Numbered from the stretch's first letter, positions 35,938 to 45,535 are shown. The stretch: DNA of 64,000 bases from Cryobacterium suzukii (GCF_004403185.1 NZ_SOHJ01000003.1:62001-126000), one strand, 5' to 3'. The notes: generated from the sequence alone by a model not told the origin. Program-made: numbers and translations.

Positions 35938-36183
35938 TTAACGCCAGCGGGTGGTCATGAGAAAGCCGATGAAGGCGATTCCGAAGCCGACCAGAATGTT
36001 CATGGCACCGAGCCCCGCGATGGGAAGCTGGCTGCCACTGACGTAGAACACGATGATCCAGGCCAGACCGAGCAGCATGAAACCGAACATGACCGGTTTG
36101 AACCAGACGGCGTTGGGCGCGTCCTCGTTCGAGCGGGCAACGTCGGTGCGGGCGGACCGGGTGCGGGGATTCTTACGTGCCAT
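35938..36183 (-). CDS. crgA: Cell division protein CrgA
   Basis: CrgA is a small septum-associated membrane protein that links FtsZ, FtsI and peptidoglycan synthesis proteins in actinobacteria. The 81-residue product has a basic N-terminus (MARKNPRTRSARTDVA), then two transmembrane helices (about 29-49 and 56-76), and the family ending MTTRWR. It is at the expected place before pabA and pknB. The ATG is the only candidate. Confidence 0.95.
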   Translation of the reverse strand: MARKNPRTRSARTDVARSNEDAPNAVWFKPVMFGFMLLGLAWIIVFYVSGSQLPIAGLGAMNILVGFGIAFIGFLMTTRWR

Positions 36184-36251
36184 TCTGCGATCCTAGCGTC
36201 TCCGCCTGTTTTAGTGGATTTGGCGCGGGTTCTGGCTGCCAATCAGGTCGG

Positions 36252-36263
36252 TAGAATCGCGGT
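36252..36263 (+). promoter_or_regulatory. -10 box of a probable leaderless promoter for the sortase gene
   Basis: TAGAAT at 36252-36257 is followed by six bases and then the ATG at 36264, with no ribosome site. TTCTGG at 36230-36235 is a possible -35 with a 16-base spacer. This supports the ATG over the GTG at 36291. Confidence 0.5.
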
Positions 36264-37082
36264 ATGTGTCCTCAGGCAGACGATCTCATCGTGATCGTCA
36301 GCAAGCGCCCGCGCCGGGCGCAATCGGGCAAATTCAGCGTGGTCGGCGTGCTGGGCGAACTCCTCATCACCGCGGCCACCCTCGTGTTGCTCTTTCTGGG
36401 CTGGCAGCTCTGGTGGAATGACTTGCTTATGGCCAACTCGCAGTCCTCAGCTGCAAGTCAGATCAGCCAGGACTGGATCGATTCGAACACGCTAACACCG
36501 GAACTCGTTCCAAGTGTTGGTTCGGCCGAGCCGAGCGCCGTACCGGTCGCCGTCGACTACGGAGCGCCGATCGTGGCTGACGTTCCGGCGAAGGCCACAG
36601 CTTTCGCGGTGCTGTACGTTCCCCGTTTCGGCGCTGACTACCGCCGCACCATTGCCGAGGGCACCGGCCATGACGTCTTGAACAGCAACCGATTGGGCAT
36701 TGGGCACTATACGGGTACGCAGATGCCAGGGGAGGTGGGCAACTTCGCCGTAGCCGCCCACCGCAGCGCTTTCGGCGGTGGGATGCATCTGATCAACGAA
36801 CTTCAGCTCGGGGATGCCATTTACGTTCAGACTGCGGACGGCTACTACTCGTATCGGTATCGCGATACCGAGTATGTGGCGCCCTCACAGGTGCAGGTGC
36901 TGGCATCCGTGCCGAACCATCCCGAGGCAAGCGCGGTCGACCGCATCATCACCCTGACCAGCTGCAATCCGCTCTATTCCACCGCGGAACGCATCATCGC
37001 TTACGGCGTGCTCGAAGCGTGGCAGCCGCTCTCGGCCGGCGCTCCAGCCGAACTGGCACCGATCATCGCAGCACAGGGCTAG
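36264..37082 (+). CDS. Class E sortase
   Basis: Sortases attach proteins with a sorting motif to the cell wall. The 272-residue product has a basic N-terminus, one transmembrane helix (about 28-50), a low-complexity stalk, and a sortase beta-barrel from about residue 110. The catalytic residues are His166 in AVAAHRSA, Cys234 in TLTSCNP and Arg243 in STAERIIAYG. Class E enzymes in actinobacteria usually recognise LAXTG. No protein with such a motif is evident nearby, so substrates are elsewhere. It heads an operon with a tiny membrane protein and pabA. Confidence 0.92.
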   Translation: MCPQADDLIVIVSKRPRRAQSGKFSVVGVLGELLITAATLVLLFLGWQLWWNDLLMANSQSSAASQISQDWIDSNTLTPELVPSVGSAEPSAVPVAVDYGAPIVADVPAKATAFAVLYVPRFGADYRRTIAEGTGHDVLNSNRLGIGHYTGTQMPGEVGNFAVAAHRSAFGGGMHLINELQLGDAIYVQTADGYYSYRYRDTEYVAPSQVQVLASVPNHPEASAVDRIITLTSCNPLYSTAERIIAYGVLEAWQPLSAGAPAELAPIIAAQG

Positions 37083-37090
37083 GAGGCTCC

Positions 37091-37252
37091 ATGTACGCAG
37101 CGCTGTGGCGTGTTCTTCCCGGGCCCGTCTGGGCGCGTATTATTCTTGTACTGATCCTGCTGGTGGCGGTGCTCGCCGTGCTCGCCACCTGGGTGTACCC
37201 GTGGATCGACGGCATTATCAACAACCAGGAAGCGACAGTGGGCGGCTCATGA
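37091..37252 (+). CDS. Single-helix small membrane protein
   Basis: The 53-residue product has a single hydrophobic helix (about 14-39, VWARIILVLILLVAVLAVL) with a short N-terminus and a polar tail. The ATG has a textbook AGGAGG six bases before it, eight bases after the sortase stop, and its stop overlaps the pabA start (ATGA). This compact coupling argues that it is real and works with the sortase or PabA, but the function is unknown. Confidence 0.8.
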   Translation: MYAALWRVLPGPVWARIILVLILLVAVLAVLATWVYPWIDGIINNQEATVGGS

Positions 37253-37887
37253 CCCGTATTCTCGTGATCGACAACTACGACAGTTTTGTTTATACGCTCA
37301 ACGGCTACCTGATGGAGCTCGGCGCGGATACCGAGGTTGTGCGCAACGACTCCTTCGACAAAGCGGATGCCGTCTCCCGCATCGCCGACTACGACGGCGT
37401 TCTGATCTCGCCGGGTCCCGGTAAGCCCTCAGATGCCGGCGTGTCTATTGCCGTGGTCGAGGCGGCCCTGGCCACCGACCTGCCCCTATTCGGCGTATGC
37501 CTGGGCCATCAGGCCATCGCTGAGGCCTTTGGGGCTACGGTGACCAATGCCGAAGAACTCATGCACGGCAAAACGTCGGTCATCACGCATGATGGCAGCG
37601 ACTTCTACGACGGCGTACCGCAGCCGTTCACGGCCACTCGGTACCACTCGCTCGCCGTCGTCGCGTCGACCGTTCCAAGTGACCTCATCGTGACGTCACG
37701 CACGCAGGGCGGCGTCATTATGGGGCTGCGGCACGCATCCGCTCCCATTCTGGGCGTGCAATTTCACCCGGAGTCTGTGCTCACCGAGGGCGGCTACCTC
37801 ATGCTCGGTAACTGGCTGGCCCTGGCCGGTCTGGAGGGTGCCCAGGAGACCGCGAAGACGCTGCATCCGTTGTTGCGCCTCACTTGA
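37249..37887 (+). CDS. pabA: Aminodeoxychorismate/anthranilate synthase component II
   Basis: This is the glutamine amidotransferase subunit that feeds ammonia to the chorismate-using synthase, for folate or tryptophan. The 212-residue class I domain opens MTRILVIDNYDSFVYTLNGY and has the oxyanion loop ISPGPGKPSDAG, the nucleophile in FGVCLGHQAIAEAFG (Cys84), and the catalytic His-Glu in VQFHPESVLTEGG. Which of the two pathways it serves cannot be decided; the neighbouring region has no trp genes, and pabA is the name at this place in related genomes. The start overlaps the preceding small gene by four bases. Confidence 0.93.
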   Translation: MTRILVIDNYDSFVYTLNGYLMELGADTEVVRNDSFDKADAVSRIADYDGVLISPGPGKPSDAGVSIAVVEAALATDLPLFGVCLGHQAIAEAFGATVTNAEELMHGKTSVITHDGSDFYDGVPQPFTATRYHSLAVVASTVPSDLIVTSRTQGGVIMGLRHASAPILGVQFHPESVLTEGGYLMLGNWLALAGLEGAQETAKTLHPLLRLT

Positions 37888-37909
37888 ATCCACTCCGCGC
37901 TGAGCAGCG

Positions 37910-37981
37910 CTGGGCCCACCTTGTGACCGTGGGCCCAGTTTATAAACTGGGCCCACGGACGGGGCCCGGGCCCCGTCCGTG
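37910..37981. terminator. Stacked palindromes between convergent pabA and pknB
   Basis: The gap contains a perfect 32-bp palindrome (37927-37958), a perfect 28-bp palindrome (37954-37981) overlapping it by five bases, and a further inverted copy of TGGGCCCAC at 37911-37919 that can pair with 37929-37937. At most two of these hairpins can form at once. A bidirectional terminator is the likely role, as no T-run is present. Confidence 0.75.
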
Positions 37982-37990
37982 TGGTGCTAG

Positions 37991-39685
37991 CTAGGAGCCG
38001 GCGCAGTAGGTCAGGATGATCTCGGAACGTTGGGGGACGTCGCCGGGCGCCAGTGACTGAGTCTTGATCGGAGAACCGGACGCCTGGGCGCAGGTGTAAT
38101 CCGCCTGGGAAACCGGCGTGAGGCTGTCATTGCTGACGAGGTCGATCGCGGCCACCAGGGACTGGCCGGTCAGGTCCCCGATGGTGACGAGCCCACTTGA
38201 GACGGTGTAGTTCACGGTGACTCCGGCAAACTCGGATGCTGCCGCGGCCGGATCGGTGCGCATAACGACGTCGGCTGCCACTGTGGGCGAGTTTTCGGCG
38301 GTGACCGATCCGGAAACGAAACCGAGCGCTTCGATCGCGGCCTGGGCATCCGTTATGGGTTGGTTCGTGACGTCGGGAACCACAACGGGCACGGGGCCGG
38401 TGGAGACGAAGACCTTGATCACGTCTGAGGGGTTGACGATGGTGTCGGCCGGAGGGTCGGTGCGAATGACTTGGTCGGCGGGCACCGTGGTACTCGACTC
38501 CTCGGCACGGGTGGCCGCGAGATCCAGGTCGAGGAGCATGTTTTGGGCCTCGTCGTAACTCTGGCCGGTGAGTGAGGGCACCTGGCGTGAGCTGTCGGGC
38601 AGTTCCACCGAGGGTTGCAGGTTCGCGACCCAGATCATGACCGCCACGACGATGACGACGACGCAGACGATTCCAGCCCAGACCCAGATCACCGGAGGGC
38701 GTCGCTGTGTGCGCACCATTGTCGTATCTTCGGAGAGCTGCTTGAGGGCCAGGGCTGAACCGGTGACGGCGGTGGGCGCAGCGCCGAAGAGTCCGGCGCC
38801 AACCTCTTCGCCGGCATGATGGATGGGAATCTGGCCGGATCCGGCGGTCTCGACATCACCCCGAAACTCGACGGCGCTCTGGTATCGAGCGAATCTGTCC
38901 TTGGACAGGGCGCGTAGCACGACCGAGTCGAGGGCGGGTGACACCCGGGGGTTGAGCTCCGACGGTTTAACCGGCATCTCACTGACGTGCTGATAGGCAA
39001 CTGCCACGGGTGTGTCCCCGCGAAACGGCGCTCGCCCGGTGAGCATTTCGAACAGCACCACACCGGTCGAATAGAGGTCGGTGCGCGCATCGACGGATTC
39101 ACCCTTGGCCTGCTCGGGGGAGAAGTAGGCAGCGGTGCCGAGGATTGCCGTGGTTTGGGCGACAGTGGTGGCCGAGTCGGAGATCGCGCGGGCGATGCCG
39201 AAGTCCATCACCTTCACCTGGCCGGACTTGGTGATCATGATATTGCCTGGCTTGATGTCGCGGTGTACGACGCCCGCCCGGTGCGAGTACTCGAGTGCGG
39301 TCAGAACCCCGTCGATGATGCGTACAGCCTCTGCGGCTTCGATCGGGCCCTCACGAATGATGTCCTTGAGCAGTCGGCCGTCAACGTGTTCCATGACGAT
39401 GAACGGAATCTGCGAGTCGTGGCCCGACTCGTCGGTGACGGTCTCCTCACCGGCATCGAACACGCGCACGATCGTGGGGTGCGCCATCCGCGCGGCGGCT
39501 TGCGCTTCCTGGCGGAAGCGGGTGCGAAACGCGGGGTCGGCCGCGAGGGTCGACTTGAGCAGCTTGATTGCTACCGTGCGACCGAGCCGGGCATCGGTGC
39601 CGATGTGCACATCGGACATGCCACCACGGCCCAGCAGGGCCCCGACACGATAGCGACCGGCGATCAAACGACCAGAGTCAGCCAC
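37991..39685 (-). CDS. pknB: Serine/threonine protein kinase with PASTA domains
   Basis: PknB senses peptidoglycan fragments and phosphorylates cell-wall and division proteins. The 564-residue product has a complete kinase domain (Gly-rich loop GRGGMSDVH at 19-27, Lys41, catalytic Asp143 in [11 protein letters not shown] 161-163), a juxtamembrane region, one transmembrane helix near 337-361 and three extracellular PASTA repeats, against four in M. tuberculosis PknB. The last PASTA has two cysteines near the C-terminus. The GTG at 39685 has GGGGGAG seven bases before it. It is the last gene of the minus-strand wall-synthesis run and ends near the palindromes. Confidence 0.95.
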   Translation of the reverse strand: MADSGRLIAGRYRVGALLGRGGMSDVHIGTDARLGRTVAIKLLKSTLAADPAFRTRFRQEAQAAARMAHPTIVRVFDAGEETVTDESGHDSQIPFIVMEHVDGRLLKDIIREGPIEAAEAVRIIDGVLTALEYSHRAGVVHRDIKPGNIMITKSGQVKVMDFGIARAISDSATTVAQTTAILGTAAYFSPEQAKGESVDARTDLYSTGVVLFEMLTGRAPFRGDTPVAVAYQHVSEMPVKPSELNPRVSPALDSVVLRALSKDRFARYQSAVEFRGDVETAGSGQIPIHHAGEEVGAGLFGAAPTAVTGSALALKQLSEDTTMVRTQRRPPVIWVWAGIVCVVVIVVAVMIWVANLQPSVELPDSSRQVPSLTGQSYDEAQNMLLDLDLAATRAEESSTTVPADQVIRTDPPADTIVNPSDVIKVFVSTGPVPVVVPDVTNQPITDAQAAIEALGFVSGSVTAENSPTVAADVVMRTDPAAAASEFAGVTVNYTVSSGLVTIGDLTGQSLVAAIDLVSNDSLTPVSQADYTCAQASGSPIKTQSLAPGDVPQRSEIILTYCAGS

Positions 39686-39763
39686 GTACGCACTCCCCCA
39701 CAATCAGACACCGTATTCGGGTTGGACACAGTGACCGCTACTTTACCGCACGGAATTGGGGAA

Positions 39764-41473
39764 TTACTCTCCGAGAGCAGCGTCACCAGTGACGAGCACT
39801 TCGGCAGCCGGGGAGAATTCAGAACCGATCTGACCGCAGAAATAGCGGAACTTTACCGTGAAGTTTTCTGTACCAGCGGTGATCGTAGCCGTAGTGGTTT
39901 GAGCGTTGGTCGGGTTTGCCGAGGTGATTGCGGCGGCACCGCCCTCCGTGACGATCTCATAGCCGGCCAGAGTTTGGCCGGTCGGGCAGGTCTGGGCGTT
40001 CCAGCTCACAGTGACTGTACCGGCCGGAGCGGCCGGTGACGGTGTCGCGGTCGGAGGCGCTGTTGGCGTGCTCGGCGTCGCAACCGGCCCGTAGGTGGTG
40101 AGGGTGATCGTTGCGCCGGCCGGAACCGGGCCCCTGGGGTTGACCAGATACACCCGATCAACATCCTCCCCGGTCGCAGCCGCATTACCGGGTTCGACGT
40201 CAGCGACAAATCCCATTTCAACGAGCAAAGCGGCGGCCTCGGCGCTTGGCTTTCCAATGAAGTCATCGGGATTGACCGACGTATTGGTTGGTGTTGGTGT
40301 CGGCGTTGGGCTCGGTGTTGGTGTCGGCGTTGGGCTCGGTGTCGGTGTCGGCGACGGCGCCGCCGACGTCTCGGCAGGAACCGGGGTCTCGTTGTTCTGG
40401 GTGACCAGGGCGATGAGCGTGCCGGTCAGCACGATCACGAGCAGTATGACGAGGGCGATGAGCGGCCAGGTCCACTTGCTGCGCTTCTTCTTCTCCGCCT
40501 CTGCTGCAGCAGCGGATGAGCGGGTGATGGGGGCACCGCTGGCCGGAAGAATGGTCGTGGCCTGGTCAGAGCCAGCACCGGGCATGAGCATAGTGGCACT
40601 GGTGGCCGTGAGACCGCCCAAAACCGAGGGCACGGCCACCGCGGCTGCGGCCACGTCGCCGCGACGCAGAGCGGATGCCGCGCGCGCCAGGTGTGCCGCC
40701 GATGCCGGCCGGTCGGCCGGGTTCTTGGCGAGGCAGGCGAAGACGAGGTTGCGCACCGGTTCGGACACGGTTACCGGCAGATCGGGCGCGATCTCGTTGA
40801 TCTGCGCCATGGCGATGGCCACCTGCGATTCGCCCGTGAACGGACGTCGGCCGGCGAGGGACTCGTAGGCGACGATGCCGATCGAGTAGATGTCGGTGGT
40901 CGGTGAGGCCGGGTGGCCGCTGGCCTGCTCGGGTGAGAGGTACTGCACGGTACCCATGACCTGGCCGGTGGCGGTGAGTGGCACCTGGTCTGCGATGCGG
41001 GCGATGCCGAAGTCGGTGATCTTCACCCGGCCCTCTGGCGTGATGAGCAGGTTGCCGGGCTTGATATCGCGGTGCACGAGGCCCGCGGCGTGAGCGGCGT
41101 GCAAGGCTGCAGAGGTCTGCGCGACAATGTCGAGCACTTTGTCGGTCGGCAAGACGTGTTCGCGTTCGAGAATGGTGGACAGGGCTTCGCCGGGAACGAG
41201 TTCCATGACCAGGAAGGCGCTGCCGTCTTCTTCGCCGTAGTCAAAGACATTCGCGATGCCTTCGTGGTTGACGAGCGCGGCGTGGCGGGCTTCGGCGCGG
41301 AAGCGCTCGAGAAAGCCCGGGTCGCCGAGGTACTCGTCTTTCAAAATCTTGATAGCGACGCTTCGTCCGATGACGAGGTCGGTGGACTTCCACACCTCGC
41401 CCATGCCGCCAATCGCAATGCGCGACTGCAGCTCGTATCGTCCCCCGAAGGTGAGGCCTGCTGTGGGTCTCAT
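39764..41473 (-). CDS. pknA: Serine/threonine protein kinase PknA with extracellular domain
   Basis: The 569-residue product has a full kinase domain (IGGMGEVWK loop, Lys42, HRDIKPGN at 134-141, DFG 154-156) and a transmembrane helix near 338-362. Outside the membrane are a Thr/Pro/Ser-rich stalk of TPSP and TPTP repeats, one PASTA-like module ([20 protein letters not shown]), a second Pro/Thr linker, and a C-terminal domain that looks like fibronectin type III ([20 protein letters not shown] and later [20 protein letters not shown]) with two cysteines. M. tuberculosis PknA has little extracellular sequence, so this form is expanded. The start overlaps pbpA by four bases. Confidence 0.93.
   Translation of the reverse strand: MRPTAGLTFGGRYELQSRIAIGGMGEVWKSTDLVIGRSVAIKILKDEYLGDPGFLERFRAEARHAALVNHEGIANVFDYGEEDGSAFLVMELVPGEALSTILEREHVLPTDKVLDIVAQTSAALHAAHAAGLVHRDIKPGNLLITPEGRVKITDFGIARIADQVPLTATGQVMGTVQYLSPEQASGHPASPTTDIYSIGIVAYESLAGRRPFTGESQVAIAMAQINEIAPDLPVTVSEPVRNLVFACLAKNPADRPASAAHLARAASALRRGDVAAAAVAVPSVLGGLTATSATMLMPGAGSDQATTILPASGAPITRSSAAAAEAEKKKRSKWTWPLIALVILLVIVLTGTLIALVTQNNETPVPAETSAAPSPTPTPSPTPTPTPSPTPTPTPTNTSVNPDDFIGKPSAEAAALLVEMGFVADVEPGNAAATGEDVDRVYLVNPRGPVPAGATITLTTYGPVATPSTPTAPPTATPSPAAPAGTVTVSWNAQTCPTGQTLAGYEIVTEGGAAAITSANPTNAQTTTATITAGTENFTVKFRYFCGQIGSEFSPAAEVLVTGDAALGE
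40291..40362 (-). repeat. In-frame 24-bp tandem repeat encoding the PknA stalk
   Basis: Two exact 24-bp units (40291-40314 and 40315-40338) are followed by a degenerate third. They encode the alternating Thr-Pro and Ser-Pro stalk. Slippage would add or remove eight residues without shifting the frame. Confidence 0.85.
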
Positions 41474-42921
41474 TTGTTAAGCACCGCCTCTAGTACTTTC
41501 TTTGCGACAGGTGCGGCAAGTTTGTTGCCGAACCCGGTTTGTCCTTCTCCCCCGCCGTCCTCTACGAGAACGGTGACGGCATACTGCGGGTCGTTCGCCG
41601 GTGCGAAACCGGTGAACCACAGTGTGAACGGATCTGTTGACCCGTTTTGCGCCGTGCCTGTTTTTCCCGCCACGTCAACCCCGTCTATTCTTGCATTGCT
41701 TGCCGCACCATCCTGAACGCCGTTGATCATCATCGCGGTGATCGTCGCGGCGGTTTCTTCACTCATCACGCGCCCAAGTTCGGCCGGTTCAAAGGTTTGG
41801 ATGGCACTGAGATTGGGCGCGAGAATTTCCTGCACCAGGTTGGGCGCCATCACGACCCCGCCGTTGGCGATGGCACCGCTGACCATGGCCATCTGCAGCG
41901 GCGTCGCCTGAACGTCGAACTGGCCGAACGCCGACTGCGCCGTCTGCGGGTCGTCGAGCCCGCGCGGGTAGATGCTCTCGGAGACGTTCATCGGAATGCT
42001 GTAGTTGCTGTTGAAACCGAATTTCTCGGCCGTCTCACGAATGGCCGTGTCGCCGAGCTCTACGCCGAGTTCAGCGAATGGGATGTTGCAGGAGAGTCGC
42101 AGTGCGGTCGCGAGGGTGACCGTCTCGCCGGCGCCGCAGGGTCCTCCGCTGGAGTTTTCGATCTCACTCGTCGTGCCGGGCGCCGTGTAGACGGAAGGGT
42201 TTGGAAAAGTGCTTTCCGGGGTGTAGTTGCCCGATTCGAGCGCGGCCGTGGTGACGACCAGCTTGAAGATCGACCCGGGAGGGTTGAGCGAATTGATCGC
42301 CCGGTTGACCAGGGGGTCGTTCGGGTCGGCCAGGAGGGCGTCGTAGCTCGCAATGACCTCGGAGTTGTTGTGCACGGTGAGCAGATTCGGGTTGAAACCT
42401 GGTTTGGAGACCATGGCCAGGATGCGGCCGGTGGCGGGCTCCGTAACGACGACGGATCCGGTGTAATCGCCGAGGGCATCCCACGCGGCCTGCTGGGCGA
42501 CCGGATCGATGGTGACCTCGACGGCGGCACCCTTCGGGTCCTGGCCCGTGACGAGGGCGCTGATCTTGTCGAAGAATTGGGAGTTTGACGTGCCGGTGAG
42601 TTCGGCGTTGAGAGCGAACTCCAGCCCGGTCGGTTCGCCGTTGATTGGGATATAGCCGGTGATCGGCGCGTAGAGCTCGGGGTTGGTGTAGGTGCGGAGA
42701 AACTTGAATTCGTCGTCGGCCGGCATCGACTGCGCGATCGGCTCGCCGTTGACGAGGATGGCACCGCGTTCGACCTGGTAGCTGTCGTAGAGCGTGCGGG
42801 TGTTGCGCGGGTCGGCCGACAGGTTGTCGGCTTGGAAAGCCTGCACGACCGAGGTGGAGCCGAGTAGGGCGACGAACATCAGCATCACGACGATACTGAC
42901 GCGCTTGAGTTCGCGGTTCAC
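41470..42921 (-). CDS. pbpA: Penicillin-binding protein A, class B transpeptidase
   Basis: The monofunctional transpeptidase works with RodA in peptidoglycan synthesis. The 483-residue product has an N-terminal anchor (residues 8-28), the dimerisation/pedestal region, and the transpeptidase domain with the three catalytic motifs: Ser217-x-x-Lys220 in PPGSIFK, Ser277-Cys-Asn279, and Lys-Thr-Gly in AGKTGTAQ near 417-424. It is immediately after rodA (no gap) and overlaps pknA. Confidence 0.95.
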   Translation of the reverse strand: MNRELKRVSIVVMLMFVALLGSTSVVQAFQADNLSADPRNTRTLYDSYQVERGAILVNGEPIAQSMPADDEFKFLRTYTNPELYAPITGYIPINGEPTGLEFALNAELTGTSNSQFFDKISALVTGQDPKGAAVEVTIDPVAQQAAWDALGDYTGSVVVTEPATGRILAMVSKPGFNPNLLTVHNNSEVIASYDALLADPNDPLVNRAINSLNPPGSIFKLVVTTAALESGNYTPESTFPNPSVYTAPGTTSEIENSSGGPCGAGETVTLATALRLSCNIPFAELGVELGDTAIRETAEKFGFNSNYSIPMNVSESIYPRGLDDPQTAQSAFGQFDVQATPLQMAMVSGAIANGGVVMAPNLVQEILAPNLSAIQTFEPAELGRVMSEETAATITAMMINGVQDGAASNARIDGVDVAGKTGTAQNGSTDPFTLWFTGFAPANDPQYAVTVLVEDGGGEGQTGFGNKLAAPVAKKVLEAVLNK

Positions 42922-44310
42922 TTAGACCACCAGCCTGGGTTGATTGCGCACGGTGTCGGAGAGCCGCAGCAACAGGGCCGCGATGATCCAGTTAGCTACG
43001 AGCGATGAGCCGCCCGCGGCCAGGAACGGGGTGGTCAGGCCGGTGAGGGGAATGACCCGGGTGACACCGCCGATCACAATGAAGCACTGCAAAGCCACGA
43101 CGAAGGCGAGGCCGACAGCGAGCAGCTTGCCGAAGTCATCCTGCCCGGCGAAGCCGATGCGAAACCCGCGGGCAACGAACAGAAGGTACAGGGCGAGAAT
43201 GGCGAAGATTCCGGCGAGCCCGAGCTCCTCGCCGAGGCTTGCGATGATGTAGTCGCTCTGCGGCACCGGGGTGATCTCCGGGCGCCCCTGGCCCCAGCCG
43301 GTGCCGAGCAGGCCTCCCTTCGCGAGGCCAAACAGGCCCTGCACCAGCTGGAAACTGCCGCCCTTGGCATTGTAGACATCTGGATTGAGCGCATCGAGCC
43401 AGTTGGTGAAGCGTCCATTGACGTAGTTCAGGGTTTGGCTGGCTATCAGGGCTCCGCCGAGGAATAGGCCCATGCCCAGGATGACCCAGCTGAGGCGGCC
43501 AGTGGCGAGGTAGAGCATGACCAGGAACAGGCCGAAGTAGAGCAGGGCGGTACCAAGGTCGCGCTGAAAGATGATGACGGACATCGACAGGGCCCAGACG
43601 ACGAGAATCGGGCCAAGGTCGCGAAAGCGGGGAAAACGGGCGCCGAGAAACTTCTTGCCGACCATGGAGAGACTGTCGCGGTTACGCACAAGATAGCCGG
43701 CGAAGAATACTGCGAGAGCAATTTTGGCGATTTCACCGGGCTGGAAGGTACCGAAACTACCAACACTGATCCAGACCCTCGCGCCGCTGACCTCTTTGCC
43801 CAGGCCGGGAACGAGCGGTAGGAAGAGCAGCAGCACGCCGACGAGACCGGCGATGTAGGTGTAGCGGAACAGTACGCGGTGGTTGCGAATGACCAGGAGC
43901 ACGACGATGGCACTGAAAATGGCCAGGGCGCTCCAGACCGTCTGGCGCACGGCGGCACTGGCCCAGCCGCTCTGCTGGTCGGCGATATCGATGCGGTAGA
44001 TCATGGCGATGCCGATGCCATTGAGCACGGTAGCGATCGGCAGAATGAACGGGTCGGCATCGCGGGCGACGAACCGCAGCACGACGTGCAGGCTGATCAC
44101 GAGGGCCGACAGGCCGGCGCCGAGCAGCACGAGGGTCGGGTCGAGTTCGCCGAGCGCGCCCAGCTGCACCAGCACGACCGCGCTGGCATTGATGAAGCAG
44201 GCGATCAGCAGCAGGAAAAGTTCGAGGTTGCGCAGCTTCTGAGGCAGGTGCAGGCGACGTACCGGCTCGGTCACCGCCGGGCGCGCTGTTTGAGCGGATG
44301 TCTTACTCAA
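42922..44310 (-). CDS. rodA: Peptidoglycan polymerase RodA (SEDS family)
   Basis: RodA polymerises lipid II into glycan strands together with PbpA. The 462-residue product has about 12 transmembrane helices and SEDS motifs, including VLFRYTYIAGLVGVLLLFLP, the GARVWISVGSFGTFQPGEIAK segment in two parts, IIFQRDLGTALLYFGLFLVM and the C-terminal TGLTTPFLAAGGSSLVANW. The start overlaps pstP by eight bases. Genomic position distinguishes it from FtsW. Confidence 0.95.
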   Translation of the reverse strand: MSKTSAQTARPAVTEPVRRLHLPQKLRNLELFLLLIACFINASAVVLVQLGALGELDPTLVLLGAGLSALVISLHVVLRFVARDADPFILPIATVLNGIGIAMIYRIDIADQQSGWASAAVRQTVWSALAIFSAIVVLLVIRNHRVLFRYTYIAGLVGVLLLFLPLVPGLGKEVSGARVWISVGSFGTFQPGEIAKIALAVFFAGYLVRNRDSLSMVGKKFLGARFPRFRDLGPILVVWALSMSVIIFQRDLGTALLYFGLFLVMLYLATGRLSWVILGMGLFLGGALIASQTLNYVNGRFTNWLDALNPDVYNAKGGSFQLVQGLFGLAKGGLLGTGWGQGRPEITPVPQSDYIIASLGEELGLAGIFAILALYLLFVARGFRIGFAGQDDFGKLLAVGLAFVVALQCFIVIGGVTRVIPLTGLTTPFLAAGGSSLVANWIIAALLLRLSDTVRNQPRLVV

Positions 44311-45532
44311 CGATTGCCCCCTTCAGCCGCTCGATGATGGCCAGGGCGTCGGCGAGGGAGCCGGCGTTGATGGTTTGCTCCACCTGCTGACGGTCGTAGA
44401 CGCGCAGGTCGGAGAGATTGAGGTCGGTATCTTCGTAGACACTAGACAGTTTGATCGGGCCGATGTCCTGCTGCACGCCCTGATAAATAGCGACGTTAGA
44501 ACCGTCAACGCCCACGAAGTAGCGGGTCTGGGTCCATTGGTAGCCGAGAATAGTGGTCGTGACGATGCTGAGCACGAGCAGAATGACTCCGACCAGCCAG
44601 GTGACCTTGCGGCGGCGGGCGCGGCGGGCATCCTCTTCGATCAGCTCGGACAGGTAGTCCTGGGAATCGGGCTCGAAATGCGTTTCGCGCACCGGATGCA
44701 GGCGGAGGGCCGGGATGCGCAGGGCCCGATTGCGGCTGGGCTCTTCACCGAACGCGAGCGGATTCGCCGCGGAACCGACGATGACCGGACTGTCGGTGCG
44801 GGCGACGCCTTCGCCGATATCGACGATGACGACGGTCACATTGTCGGGAGCGCCGCCGTCGAGGCTCTCCTTGACGAGAAGGTCGGCGACATCCTGCGCG
44901 TTCGCCCCGCTCGCCAGGGCTGAGGCCATGGCGTTGTGTGAGACGACGCCGGTGAGACCGTCGGAGCAGAGCAGCCAGCGGTCGCCGGCGATCGTGGCGA
45001 GGATGGACGTGTCGATCTCGGGGCTCGCCTCGACGTCGCCGAGAACGCGCATGAGCACGGAGCGGCGCGGATGCACCATGGCTTCAGCCTCGGTGATGCG
45101 GCCGCTGTCGACCAGACGTTGCACGAAGGTGTGGTCAATGGTGATCTGGGACAACTCGTTGTCGCGCAACAAATAAATGCGCGAGTCGCCGATGTGCGCG
45201 ATCGCGACCTCGTTCTCGAGCACCACGATAGCGCTGACGGTGGTGCCCATGCCGGTGAGCTCGGCGTGCTCGAACACGGTCTCGGCCAGCTGGGCGTTGG
45301 CGCCGATGAGCGCGGCCTGCAGGGCGAATTCGGCGTCTTGGGCGCTCGCGTAGGGCTTGTCGGCCTCGATGATGCGCTTGGTCGCGATCGATGACGCGAC
45401 GTCACCGCCGGCGTGGCCACCCATGCCGTCGGCGACCACAAACAGTGAACGTCCGGCGTAACCGGAGTCCTGGTTGTTGGAGCGAACCCTGCCGACGTGG
45501 GACGTGGCTGCGCTGTGACTTACCGTCGCCAT
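44303..45532 (-). CDS. pstP: PP2C-type protein phosphatase PstP
   Basis: PstP removes phosphates placed by PknA and PknB. The 409-residue product has a PPM/PP2C catalytic domain (residues about 6-235) with metal-binding aspartates in FVVADGMGGHAGGDVAS, IAHIGDSRIYLL, LLCSDGLTG and GAPDNVTVVIVDIG, then a linker, one transmembrane helix (about 311-332) and an extracellular region of about 80 residues. Three bases separate it from fhaB. Confidence 0.95.
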   Translation of the reverse strand: MATVSHSAATSHVGRVRSNNQDSGYAGRSLFVVADGMGGHAGGDVASSIATKRIIEADKPYASAQDAEFALQAALIGANAQLAETVFEHAELTGMGTTVSAIVVLENEVAIAHIGDSRIYLLRDNELSQITIDHTFVQRLVDSGRITEAEAMVHPRRSVLMRVLGDVEASPEIDTSILATIAGDRWLLCSDGLTGVVSHNAMASALASGANAQDVADLLVKESLDGGAPDNVTVVIVDIGEGVARTDSPVIVGSAANPLAFGEEPSRNRALRIPALRLHPVRETHFEPDSQDYLSELIEEDARRARRRKVTWLVGVILLVLSIVTTTILGYQWTQTRYFVGVDGSNVAIYQGVQQDIGPIKLSSVYEDTDLNLSDLRVYDRQQVEQTINAGSLADALAIIERLKGAIVE

Positions 45533-45535
45533 GAC

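Noticed and set aside
40261-40400. CRISPR-like repeat array
   Set aside because: The repeats are directly adjacent 24-bp units without spacers and encode the Thr/Pro stalk of PknA.
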